Below are positions 47,743-60,240 of a stretch of 64,000 nt of DNA, piece after piece. Each line of letters starts with the position of its first letter. Within the stretch, counting starts at the first letter, position 1. Source of the stretch: Cryptomeria japonica (taxonomy: Eukaryota > Streptophyta > Pinopsida > Cupressales > Cupressaceae); contig NW_026729194.1 in assembly GCF_030272615.1 (NCBI RefSeq), positions 86,378 to 150,377 of the forward strand, given 5' to 3'. Under the pieces are notes generated by a model that had not been told where the DNA came from, did not search any database, and saw nothing but the letters and a program-made list of their open reading frames with translations. Both the position numbers and the translations under genes were made by a program.

Positions 47743-48974
47743 TATTAGGATAACCGATGGACAACTGAGAGGGGGTGGGGTAAATTAGTTGTCAATAGAT
47801 TATAAAACTTTAAGCTCACAAAAAATTCTATCGGAATGCATAAACCAAATACTAGAATAGAAGATGTAATGGTTAAGCATAAACATAAATCACAAAATAA
47901 TTAACCAACCATCCATAACACATAACACCAAGATTTGTATGTGGAAAAAGTGGTAAAGGAAAAAACCATGGTCAGAAGCCTACCCATAGTCAGTTAATAC
48001 TTTTGCAGCAAGTATGTGATTATAATAAGAGGGGCCTACACATGTAGGAAGGCACACTGCTCATCACAATAGGAGCTTGACTTACTACAAATAAATCCTG
48101 ACTACAATCCGGAAAGATAAGTGAACTGCAAGAATAACATTTCCTATGCTTGAGTATAGTTCTGGTTAAGCTCATTACCAGAGGTCTTAAACCTCTTTCA
48201 CAAACTAAAACTGATCTCCTATGATCAACCAAAACCTCTACATATGATTACAACATTATTCGCACATAGATAATTTCATATCCCATAAACCCATATACCA
48301 TGTCATGATCTACAAAGAGATCTTACATCTTATTTATACCAACCTGGGACATAAAAATTAGCTTGGCCACCTAAAAGAAAATACAATAGATCTGTTACAT
48401 AGTCCTGCAAACCAATGATAAACCAAGTTGGCCTAAGACCAAAATAACATAAACCAAACAATCAATCCAGCTAGTGACGCATCGGGAGCATGAACCAACA
48501 CGTTACATAAACCACTCCATAACCTAACAGAATAAGACGAGACCTATAATAGGTCTCCATAAGATAAATGAAACATCACAAACAACTGGAACACAAACAT
48601 TATAACCAACAACATCCCGATAACCTTCTAGAATCTGCACCAACACCACTTATCAGATTCATCAAAAGATCTTCATCAAAGTGTTGTCCTTAAAACCCTT
48701 CGCGGTGACCAAAAGGCTTACTAGAACAAACAATAGCATCCATATCATCAATTCTTTAACCAACTGAATGTGATACACATCAGGAACACAAGAATAACCA
48801 ATCCAAGCCAAAACCATAAGCTAGACCAAATCAGAGAATATCGAAAATGGTCTCCAGATTAATATCTTAATCCAACCACTCTACCGGAAGCTAGTAGACA
48901 ACAAAACAGCTAGTGTTGACATCAATGACAAAACATCAATGCAACACATAATCAATTCCTCCAAATTTCCAACA
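47743..48974 (-). mobile_element. 5' LTR of Copia element C1
   Basis: About 1232 bp. On the minus strand it starts TGTTGGAAATTTGG and ends ...CCATCGGTTATCCTAATA; the expected final CA has become TA. It contains 'gtcattgatgtcaac' near its start, as in the other Copia LTRs. Confidence 0.75.
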
Positions 48975-49320
48975 CTACCAACATTATTTCAAAAATATGT
49001 AAGAATATAATTTGTAGCAAATTGAATTTAGTTTCCAAGATAATAGTTTTTTTCTGAAAAAATATAACTTTTTGACTAAAATTTGAAATTTCAATGCAGC
49101 AGTACTAAAATTTCAAGAAAAAAAAAGAAGTGGGTGTCTGTGTGACCACCATAATCACAATCAAATAATAATATTTTTTTATAAGATTTTAGTTATGAGT
49201 AGGAGACTCATGTCCAAATGTGACATGTATTTTTTTGTATTTTATTTTGAAATAAATAATTAATTATGATTTTTTTACTACAGCTTTTTAAAAATATAAA
49301 AAACAGGTATATTTGTGGCT
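48975..49320. other. AT-rich spacer
   Basis: No gene or shared repeat recognised between C1 and the Gypsy debris. Confidence 0.4.
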
Positions 49321-49349
49321 CGAGATTTCAAATTAAGGATGAATTGAGT

Positions 49350-50240
49350 CTTTCTACTCGTAGGATTGTGAAGAATATTTTCAGTTGGCTACTAGGGCAG
49401 AAGAGAAGTTAACAAGAAGACAAGAAAGACAAGGAATAGGTAAAGGTAGCATTAGTAGAGGAAGAAGACCAAAATAGTTCTTTGAAGGTCAAGAAGAGGC
49501 AAGATAAAGGAATGACCAAGTTGTTGATCAAAGAGGTGGCTTTAGAGATTCTATAGGAAGGTTTGCTAGACAAGGTAGGACTTCAAGTCCATTTATAGGT
49601 AGAGGTTATCATTGTAATCAATTTGGCCATATATCATAGAAGTTCCCTAATAAACAAGGTTCTACTTCAAGTGGTACTGACAAACTAGTTCAATTGGTGC
49701 AAGAGGATGATTGAGATAGTGTAAACTGTCCTGATTAGCTTGCTGCTCTAGAAGTTGGGGAATTACTAATGGTGCAAAGAACACTCCTTAGAGAATCCAA
49801 GGAGAAAGAATCAACAAAAAAGAGAACAATATTCAAGAGCACCTGTAAATGCAAAGGAAAGGTATGTAAAGTAGTAATAAATTTATGGATTCCTGATAAC
49901 ATGGTTAATAAACTGAATTTGGAAAAGATACCTCATGAAAGACCTTATAAAGCATCTTGGTTTAATGATAATCAATCTATTTTGGTTAGTAGGAAAGCTT
50001 GGGTTGAGTTTAGCATTGGTGGATACAAGGATAAGATACTTTGTGATGTGTTTCCCATGAATGTGTGTCATTTATTACTTGGAGGACCAAGGAAGTTTGA
50101 TAGGCATGCCATATATGATGGTAGGGACAATACTTATTAGATTGAGAAAGATGGAACCACTTTTACACTAACAACATTGCAGGAAGAGGTTAAGGAGAAG
50201 ACCAAGGCAACAAAGATGATAATGTTAGGTAAGAAATAAT
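49350..50240 (+). pseudogene. Gypsy gag C-terminus and protease remnant (plus strand)
   Basis: An Arg/Gly/Gln-rich stretch (about 49380-49590) leads to a decayed zinc knuckle (GYHCNQFGHIS, about 49610-49640). 49769-50140 is open and encodes a retropepsin-like domain: CKCKGKVCKVVI, a degenerate NLWIPDN where DSGxxDN is expected, KLNLEKIPHERPYKASWFND, and DVFPMNVCHLLLGGPRKFDR. A stop interrupts the following DGTTFTL segment. It is related to but clearly distinct from family E. Polymerase domains do not follow. Confidence 0.7.
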
Positions 50241-51164
50241 TTGTAAAGATGGAGGAAGAAAAATATGAAGAAGCCACTTCAAGCCTTGAATATGTCAAGA
50301 TAGTAAGCATGAGGAGTGATTCAATATTGGGAAAAGAAGAAGGTGAGGTGGTATCAAAACCTGATAAATAGGAGGTTAAGGATGAATTGCAAAATTGGGT
50401 AGAAAGGCCTGATGTGATCATGATAGGAAAAATTCTTTGTTTCTTGGTTTCAAAAGAGATTAGTGGGAAATTAATTTCTACCAAGATAGAGGTATATAAA
50501 CTCAATGATATAGAGATTATTGGGGAAAAGAATCTGGTGAGAGCGATGAAGGAAAAAGGTGACGTGAGTAAAGGTGAATGACAAGGCCAAATGGGTGAGT
50601 TTAAGCTTGCATCAAGAGTAGAGAAGAGGATAGTCCAAGACAAATAGGACAAAGGCATGTTAGAAAATGTTTAGGAAAATTCACTACCAGTTTTAGATAA
50701 GTAAAAGGTCAGAGGGAATCCATCAGGCTAGTTTGTGAAGATTGAGCAATTTCTAGGTGGCAAGGAGTCTATCAATGCGAAGAACAATGGAAACCTTCAA
50801 TAAGTGATCCAATGGAAAGGAGTGCTAGATGAAAAATAATTTGGAGAACAAGAAGGTGAAGTGATCAAGCATAATCTACAACAATACAATCCTCAAGGGA
50901 CTTGAGTTCTTTTTTCAATCTGGGTGTATGGTGCAAGGGCACCATGATAGTGCATTTTGTAACGAGGTATTTTCTTAAGTTTTAGGGTGTTTGAGTCTTA
51001 TTTGTTCCAATAATGTCATAAAAAACCATTTAGAATTTAACTAGAGTCATTTGGTTTCAAACTTACAAATATTGCAAAATCTTGGAAAAGTGTTATGTTA
51101 AAAGTTGCAAAAATGCAAAAGGTGGGAAGTTGAGCGGTCATAGGATTTTAAAGGTATTTTTAGT
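50241..51164 (+). other. Gypsy 3' debris, no usable frame
   Basis: Lys/Glu-rich frames broken by many stops (e.g. 50387-50581) follow the protease and fade out by ~50930. Nothing recognised after that. Confidence 0.4.
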
Positions 51165-51825
51165 TGGCTAGATATGGTAAAAAATGTTTAAATAAGCCTT
51201 GTAATGGTTGATTTTGACATTAGTGTCCATTGTACATGGCGTATTGATGATAAAATCTATAAAACACACTGGTTTTCCTACACTTTCTATTGGTTTTTTT
51301 GTTGTTACAAAGACTTGTATGGTTGTGTACAGCCTCCTTATGGTCCAAAAATAGTTTTTTATTTAGAGAAACATATTACCTAACTATTGGTGGTGGTGGA
51401 ATCTAATTTCATTAATTATTAATGAATTTATGGCCAATTTACCGAAAACAGTTTGAAAACCTCATGATTTTGGGTATAGGAGTTAGGGTTGGTAGAAAAG
51501 CTATTGGAATGGGATTTTAAATAGTTTTAAATATTTGGGAATACCTTTTAAAACATGTTTGAACCATTTTTATAATATTTTGTGGCCTATATTGTCAAAA
51601 CCATGTTTCAACATGGTGGAATAAGACTAATTAGACATTGTAGCACAATTACAAGTTAATTGTTGGCTTTTTTGTTACAAAATACCCCTAACCCATTTCA
51701 TGATGCCATGTATAAGGCTGAAATGGGTACTCAAATATGTTCTTAGATTTTTTATATCTCATTTTCATGAAACGTTATGCCCAAAAAACCCCATTTGCTG
51801 TTATAATTAGGCCTAATCCACTATG
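51165..51825 (+). repeat. LTR-like repeat shared with 42235-42845
   Basis: See the matching copy. This one follows the plus-strand Gypsy debris and may be the remnant of its 3' LTR. Confidence 0.6.
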
Positions 51826-51980
51826 GTCTTAGGTTGTAGGGGTGGAGCCTAGTTTGGAGATTATGCCCTATTGAACCCTTCATGAGGGTTACTAGTAGAA
51901 ATGAGCATTTGAGTGTGAAACCATCAAATTTAGGGACTTGAAACTTGCAATGGAAGAAAATAGTGATTGTTATCACTTGA

Positions 51981-52439
51981 AATGGATTTCTAAGCCCCTT
52001 CTCTACATCAGGAATGCAACACATCCTTAATGTCGCTTATCAAGACTACCCAAATAGGAACCCAGGTAGGAACATCTTCAACTTTAGATCACCTAGTCTT
52101 CTAAGAGCATGACATATAATGAGGATGCACATCCAAAAATACTATTATATAAATCACATAATCATGTAAGTTATATCCACCATTTACTAGACTAAAGAGT
52201 ATGGTAGATTTTTCACCTAAATAGTTAGACATAGTTGAAACACTATGCCAGTATATACAATCATCAATCAAAGTTGTAGGAGCATCATTATTTAATACTT
52301 TAAATTTTTACATATGCTTATCAACATAAAACATATACCCACACAACATCTACATACAACCATATATCACTACACCATGTAGAAAATATCATTCAAACCA
52401 CAAGTTTTACATCAATGATGACATGCAAGTTATATTTAC
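51981..52439 (-). mobile_element. Partial 3' LTR of family F copy F4
   Basis: Matches the part of the F LTR from about 16565 to 17019; the left part is lost, with unrelated sequence (Gypsy-like, 51826-51980) abutting it. A weakened polypurine tract follows at 52441-52452. Confidence 0.6.
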
Positions 52440-52449
52440 AAGAATCACT

Positions 52450-55100
52450 CCCTTTGACATTGATAGCAAAACTTGTGCCAACATTTATCTCTCCTCCTTT
52501 GACATCAAGGAAAAATGACACATGAACAATATATAACACTATGCTATACATAACTCACCCTATTTATAAGATCTATTCAACAATAGAACACCTAAAAATA
52601 AATTTCACCTATACTATTCCATAAATAGATGATGAAAACAATATCTTACTGAAAGTTCATCTAAATATCTTACAGGGTAGGGATTATGGTATACCTGCAA
52701 CTGTGCCGAAGCAAAGCTCCAATCAACTCCTGCATTATCAAAACATTGAGCTGGCTCTTCATCTTCAAAACGAGTTGTTTTGCAACTTTACAACTTCCAA
52801 AACTAGATACTGATGCACTCAACACCTGAGAGTCTTTCAAAATTTTCACCATTCTTGTGAGATGCATATCAACAATATTCCTTAATCTGAAAAAGTCTTT
52901 CTTTACATTCTCTTTTTAATCCACCAATTGATTTACATTTGTATACTAATTTTTTACTTTTCTAGCATTTTCATTTTCATCAAGATTCTTTAGATCAATA
53001 AACTTAGATATCTCTAGAATATGAGCCTCAAGATTTTTTATATCCTTCGGAATTTTACTTGTGGATTTAGGCTAGCAATGAAAAAACTTGTATACTTGTA
53101 TCACACTATCTACACTCTACTCAAATGTTGCAATACCATCCTTCAGATGGTTGTGTGTCTTTGCACACACTTATTCACTTTATCCTCTATCAACCTCTTC
53201 TCTGAATCACTTGAAGTAGTTGCTTCAAGAATGAAATCATATCAGTTTAAAACCTCTAATAGAGTTCACAATTTATCTTCACCAATTAAGGAATCATCTA
53301 ATTTAGCATACAAAAATTTCTCTTGAAGAAACTTCAACATATCCTCGATTAGTTTAATTAAATACTTATTTCTAGATATATGATGAAAGACATCACCCAA
53401 GTGAAACATTTGGAGAGATGAAAAATTGTTCAAGTATATTTTTCCTTCTGTTACTCGTACTTATAATGCCTCTAGTGTATCTATCAACTCAAATTTCATC
53501 TGCAATTAAAGAAACTTGGTAGCATTGGTAGATTCACCTATAGACACTATTCTTATTGGCTTTTCTTTCTCCTTCTTCAATCTTATTTCTTCTTTCTTCT
53601 TTTCTATTGTGTGGTCTATTCTTTCATCCATCTTCTATTCTTCATCCCTTTCTTTATGCTTCTCCCTTTTTGTTTCTCCACCTTTCTCTTTCTTCAATTC
53701 TTCCTTAGGAACTTTCATTGAACTTTGATCAAATTCTTGTCAAAATTTAGTTGAATATCTAGAATAGTTTTGAGACCGCCTACATCAATCTTTTGTTCCT
53801 CTATTCTCTTCTTAGGGACAAACATACTACCACTTGTTTCTCCAATACTAATTCTTGTGTTTATCTCCTTCTTCGGAGAAGACAAAATATTTAACACTTC
53901 TTCTACAAACTCAACTGCTATATCATTTAATTGTTTCACTATTCTCTTTAGGTCTTCAAGATATCCACCCATAATTTGATTTACCCTTTATTTATTTTTG
54001 AACCGTGCACTAAGAATTTGTATAATTTAACTTGTTTTTTATAGAATAAGGAGGAACAAACTTTATAAATAGCACTTGCCCTTACGTTATTCTCCTTTGT
54101 TACTGCATTTTGTCTCTTTTTTAATCAAGACTTCTATCAAACTTTTGGGTAGTATCTATTTAATATCACTTGATTTTGGAAAAATAATCAATTACCTAAT
54201 CACAAACTTTTCGATAGTTTCTTTATTCACTAGATGAGACTCATCATACATATTCACTATATAAACCCCAATTATTTATGCATACATATTGCACTTAGAA
54301 GACTATCCAAATCAAGTGGCTAATAATTTGGACTATCTTTATGTTTTTCTTCCTTCTTACTCTTCTTTTGTACTTTCTTTTTTATTTCTTTCTTCTTCCC
54401 TATAGGAGTCTCTCCTAGAGAAACCATAGATCTTTTCCCATTAGCCAGAGGCATTGCATCCTCTTCTACTTCTTCTTCAATCGCAAATTTCCATTGTCCT
54501 TATTCTAATCACAAATTTCTCTTTCTATGGATCTTCTTTTGAGCTTTCCTAAACTTCTTTAACATCAGGTTATAGATCATCTCTCTCTTGTAGCCTTTTA
54601 TTTCTTTTTAGAGGTCTTCTTCTCAATTGCGATAGCCTCAATGGGGGTTCTAGGTGAGCTCAATATCACCAATGGTCAGATAGACACAAAGAGTTTCCTT
54701 CTTTAACCAAATGCCTCAAAAAATCTCTGCAAACCAACATCCTTAAATAGTTTATCCATTCTTTTATCATGTCATTTGTCAGTTTTCTCTTCTCCTAATG
54801 TTTCTTCAATTTCTTCCACTATACCAAAACTAAACATCCTCTTCATAAACTTCATAAGGAAGCTCAGAATCTATATTGTTTTGGGTTCTATTGTCATAAT
54901 ATAATAGTTGTCCCTACTTACTAGAAATGTGAATGCATTTTATATTTCCAAACCACAAATGAAGGAAATCACTCTACCTTTTGTATCGTGTCATAATTTT
55001 TTTAAACTCCTAGAGAAGATGGTATTGTATGCCTTGTTACTTATTATGAACCCTCTAATGTTTTGTTTGATTTGTACTCCAATAAGAGATGAACTTCTCT
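52450..55100 (-). pseudogene. Family F ORF (F4), both halves contiguous
   Basis: This is the only copy where the frame is not split by element E. Read right to left: VQIKxNI.. near 55075, SRLKKYDT-like, FxFLVSRDNYYI near 54920, a VEEIEETLGEEKT-like charged helix near 54800, a basic stretch crossing the empty E site (54557-54561), EEEVEEDAMPLANGKRSMVS near 54450, SLGETPIG, and LVNKETIEK near 54220. Then comes the open piece 53972-53715 (MGGYLEDLKRIVKQLNDIAV, FVPKKRIEEQKIDVGGLKTI), followed by a Lys/Glu-rich segment (ERIDHTIEKKKEEIRLKKEK) to about 53550 and LIDTLEALxVRVTEGK near 53470. Many stops and frameshifts are present. Overall it implies a former protein of perhaps 700-800 residues, with no domain I recognise. 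Confidence 0.5.
54557..54561. other. Empty target site (CTTTA) of element E
   Basis: In F4 the sequence runs 'aaacttCTTTAacatcagg' uninterrupted, whereas E2 and E3 are flanked by two copies of CTTTA at the homologous point. F4 therefore shows the pre-insertion state. Confidence 0.8.
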
Positions 55101-58100
55101 AAAGATAATTATCTTTTCCCTGCAGTTCATTCATAAAGGTGAAAGCTAAAAAAATAATAAAGGACCCATACTTGAATGTATACTTACTCACCTTGGTCCT
55201 TTTAAGATTATCTAGTAACTACTACCTCATCATCTCACTCAAGTCAAACTTATCCTCAACAACCACCATTTTATGTACTTTGATGAATTATAATTGTGGT
55301 CCTTGAATGCATACTTACTCACCTTGGTCCTTTTAGGATTATCCAATATGAACAAGGACACAGATACTCGATGGAGATAGGCAACCACCTGACCATGTGG
55401 AACTTGAAGTCCCACCCCCCATGCTTGGAGATAGATATAAGGCTCTCAAATAAATAGGAAACTAAAGGAGGGAAACTACCTATACCCAAGGGTTAAAATA
55501 CAAGGGAACACAAGGATACAATTTAGACAAGGGCCATTTTAGAGATATACTAGAGATCTCACAAGGGTAGAACATTGTACTTGCTTAATTGTTCTATACA
55601 CATGAACTAGGTGTAAAACATTAAAATGCATCAAAATATGATTCATTATAGTCCATATATACCCATGAATAGTAATATCATCACATATACAAGTAATCCA
55701 ATCCAAGTCCATCTTTAGGTACACATTCCATCTTGAATCCATCCAAAACACATCTCAAAGCATCAAGGGGTCATAAAAGGCCTCACAAGACATCGGGAAC
55801 CTTTCCTACATAAAGAAAATAGACCCAGATACATTCTTTAAATAACATCATAAACTAAAAATTCAAATCTCATAAATAAATTATTTTTTACCAAGTGCTC
55901 AAATCACCTCCTAACCTCATGAAACTCATCACAAATTAATGAAATTGAAGGGAAACCATAATGGAACCATATAGGACCAAATTATACTAAAAAAACCTTC
56001 CAAAAACAATAATGAAATACCCAAAAGGGAAATGAATTCATTTAATGAGTTTTGCAAACATATCTCCAAAAACAACCCTTAAAAACTTAGAAATGGAGGA
56101 GGGCAAAAGGAACATCCATAAGCAAATAAAAGAAAAACAATGCTTTCAATTTTTTAAAAACAATATACAAAATATGACATGAAAACACCTCAAAAATATT
56201 CCTTTCCAATATCATTTGAATGAAATCATAAAAAGTTCAAAAAAACCTACCTCAAATGGGGAGAAATGAAGGCAAGAAGGTGAAGAAACTAATGCAGAAA
56301 TTCTCAGCCCTAATGGCCAAGCAACCAGCTAGTCTAGAATAATATCAAGACCAAAAAAACACCAACAAACAAATCCACACACACTCTAGTAAAATCCCTC
56401 AAAAAATCTCTTCAAAATCCTCTCCACTCTCCTCTCAAAATTCTCTAAAAATGTGCCTAGAATGAATCGATAAATGCCCTCACAAGGAATCCCTAAAACT
56501 TCCTCCAAATTTTCCAACCATCAATACCAATTTTTTTTTCCTCCATATGCAACAAAACAAGTTATTTTGAGCATAAAACCATTTCCAAAAAAAATATACA
56601 AGAACCCCCAAAATCCCCCCCAAATTTTTTTCCAAAAAACCTCCTCAAATATGCAATACAAAAGGCTATTCAAAAGCCAACTCTCAAGAGCCATTCATAG
56701 GAATGTGAAACAATTCCTAACTAAAAAGTAGTAATTAAAACCATAAAATAATATTAAACTCACACCAAATATAACAAAACATATGAATATAAACTTAAAA
56801 TAACATATATAAACTCAGCTAGGGTTTCCCACCAAAAGATTTAAATATTAGAAAGTGGGATAATTCCCCTATAAAATAGCCACTCTAAAATATATAATAA
56901 ACCAAATATAAATATAATCATATGCACACCAACAATATATAAAAATTTATTTATTATAAACCATATTAATTCAACAAAATAATATTAGATTAATTATCAC
57001 ATTATAACCATATTATTCATACACATAATACATTCATGCACACATATACATACATTAAATACAAATATAAAATCTCAAGGAGATAATTAATAAGCCATAA
57101 ATAAAAGTCACAAATGAAATCTAATGAAATATTTTAAGTGCTATAAAACACTCAAACATAACCATTCCGATCAGGTGAACAAGACTGCCAACATCACTTA
57201 TTAGGAGGCAATGGTTTAAGGCTAGGATAATGTAGGTCCATTACGCTATCTCCACATACCACCAACAAGATTGTTTTTAGGCATGCTCCAACCTATGGAA
57301 GCAGATGGATTTGATGCCTCGAACATGCAAACCTGTACCAGCGATGTTAGATCATCCCCTCTCACAGCCAACATGACCACACATGTTGCATAAATCCATC
57401 CAAATATAACATCTATGATCATCTATACTAGTGTTAGTGGATCATAAATAGTGCAACTACTTAACATTTATACATTAGGGAAATGAGCATATCTAATAGC
57501 TACGTGCCCCTTAATCATACTATGCACTATCCTCTAACTTTACCATGAATAGGGTCACATAAATAAAATCCATCGTCAAAGTATCACACTCCTAGAATAG
57601 AAAACACATCTTAAACATAAATTAAGAATTAAGTAGAAGGAATAATACCATCACTAAAATATGGTTCAATGTCATAACACTTGTTAGGAGTGCCTGAAGT
57701 AATGGGGTATTACATCTTTCTAGATATCTTATAATTTGTCATTTCAAAACACTATTATTTCTTGTTGCAAAAAATAATTTTTTTTTATTGATGTCATTTT
57801 ATATGTTTTGCAAAAAAAGAAAAACCTATTAATTTGAAGCATTTACTCAAAATTTAAAAATTTAGTTTTAAAGAATATTAACTTAAAATACCTTTCTATG
57901 TCAATTTTAACAACAAAAAATAAAAATTGTTCCTACTATGAAATTATAATCATTTCTATTTACCTTTCTACCTCTTACCCCACTTTCACTTTATCTTAAT
58001 TTAAATCAAAACCAAACACCTATTGGCTGACAAAGTGCGTCTTGCGAGTAAAATATAATAATACATAGTTATGCTAGTTAACTAGCATAGATATAATTTT

Positions 58101-58775
58101 AAATATTTTATGTAAAATATGCTAGTAGATATTAAATTTTAAAAATAAAATTAAAGAAGAGTATTACTCTTTATCTTAAAAATTCAAAGATAAAAATCAG
58201 GTGAAAAACAAATCTATTAAAATAAAAATAGGAAAAAACGCCATTTTAAAAAAAAATACTACATTACGGTGGTTTTTATTTTTTCTCTTTTTAAGTGATT
58301 TTAAATCTTTGAAAAACCAGAATATGTTTACCTACATACTGTTTGTCTTTCTCACACGAATAAGGAAGCCCAAGAGTTACCTTGAACTAGAATATTTACA
58401 ACGTCTGCTCCACTTTTTAAGGAAATAAAATGTTTAAAAAAAGAGGGAAACAAATTTGTGGAGTCATGTTATTTTCAATTCCTAAATAATAGCTATTCCA
58501 CTTAAATAGAAAAAGATTCTAAATTATCCTTTACCAACAATTTTAAATTTGTATGGGAACACTCCAACTACTTAAAATTAAGCAGAAAACGAGTTAAATA
58601 GCCACATGAGAACATGAGGTAAGAACTCCGATCTCAATTTTGCGAATAAATACCTGTGTTAATGCTGCAAGTAAATGCCTGTGTTAATGCCCTTCATTCT
58701 GGAATCTATGTTAGGTAACCCTAAACCAAACGGCTATATAGTTTAAAATACTATACGAAATTTGTAGCTTATGTT
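55101..58775 (-). mobile_element. Family F copy F4, 5' non-coding region and flank
   Basis: Collinear with F3 (37110-40036 and 41641-42230) across ~3.5 kb, apart from the solo LTR in F3. Includes the same conserved blocks, e.g. 'gatggagataggcaaccacc' near 55370 and 'tacgctatctccaca' near 57243. No coding sequence. No LTR repeat of 51981-52439 at its right end. Confidence 0.55.
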
Positions 58776-60240
58776 ATAGGAGATACACTGCGATTTGAAG
58801 TTTGTAGCTTATTTTACAAGAGATAAACAGAGATTCGACATTTGTATGGGTAGTTCATATTTTCATCTGTAACGAATGGGCACGTTTGAGTGAGAGATTT
58901 ATACATGGAAGGCAAGAAATCATGTGCAAAATGACAAGTTAAAGGAAAGGAGCTAAGAGCGAGAGGAGAGAATGTGTGAGAGTACGCAGAGAGAGGACAA
59001 TGGTACAACATGAGAAGTAGAGGAGAGTGCAGCAAAGGATATCTTTTGAGCAAGTTAACAACATCTATCAACCCTTAAGAAGAGAGGGTATACATTATAA
59101 AGAATAGGAGCTTATGAAAGGCAGAGAAGAGACTATTGGACGCCTTGCTTTTGAGTCAAAGCTACTTAGATCAATGGGGAAGAAAGCAGTGAAAGATGAC
59201 AAGTTGAAATATTCAACATAGGTTAACTCATGCTTGATTGCTTGCAGCTACATATCTAGAGGTTTTCGTCAATAAGTTCAGGTTCCATACGCATACCTTT
59301 ATTTATTTTTATTATAATGATCCCTTGGGTAAAAGAACCTCCATATTAAATAAATTATGTGAATTTTGAATGGAAGTGTTTTCCTATGGTTTTGTGTGAA
59401 CCAGGGTAACTTTATTTTGAGTCATGAGTTTAGATCCTAGTTTGATATAACCAACCTTAGGTCATTCAAATTGGTTTATGATCAATAAAAAAGGGACTTT
59501 GAGACAAAAACCTCGATATCCAAAGGGGAGGTGTTATTAGTAAATTATGAACTTAGTTATGCTTTCTCGAGTATTGTTATGTGTTATTAACTAATAAAAC
59601 CTTAATTATGGAGAACCGGTGCATAGGTAAGTTGACTTTTGAGAGAACTAGTGAGGATAACTACATGTAACTTTTAAACATTTGGAAGCGGAACGAAGTT
59701 GATCCCTAAGTTAAGGATGTCCTTGTGACCTCAAGTTTGTAGGGGAAGGGTCTATGGCAGATAACTATAGATAATGGGTTTGTTTCTTATTTGACCTTCC
59801 CTCTTTTGGAGGCTTTCCAAGAGGCTAAAATGTGCAATGGAAGGTTATTAAAGAGTTAATAAAAATAAATAACTTGTATATAATATGTAATAAGCCTTCA
59901 GATAGAAAGTTGAAGAAGTGAACATGCGTTGACTACCCTATAATGTTAGTATTTTATTAAGGGTACATGTTGAGTTGAGGCTATCTTATGTTGGTTCTAT
60001 GTAATTGTTATAATGAGTTTGTGAAATTTAATCCTAGACCTAAAAGCTTCTAATTTGCTAGATTGTGATACACTTATCCATTTGTCCAGTTTTGTAAATC
60101 TTGTTATGTATGACCCACACAAGTGTGAACCACTATGATATTTATGTAGTGATAGGTAGTCATTGTACTATGCTAATGATCGATGTTTTGGCTACTGCAA
60201 GGGATTAGTCAATATTAACCTAGTTCACAAAGGTAAAGTT
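58776..60240. other. Stretch without recognised genes
   Basis: Moderately AT-rich, with no sustained frame and no repeat shared with the window. It ends where the C2 LTR starts. The minus-strand ORF at 59071-58814 has no recognisable content. Confidence 0.4.

Noticed and set aside
50137-50658. 173-codon minus-strand ORF, Ser/Ile/Phe-rich
   Set aside because: Antisense of a Lys/Glu-rich Gypsy region; composition is what the complement of such codons gives.
58814-59071. 85-codon minus-strand ORF
   Set aside because: No recognisable domain, no second copy, and length within chance expectation.
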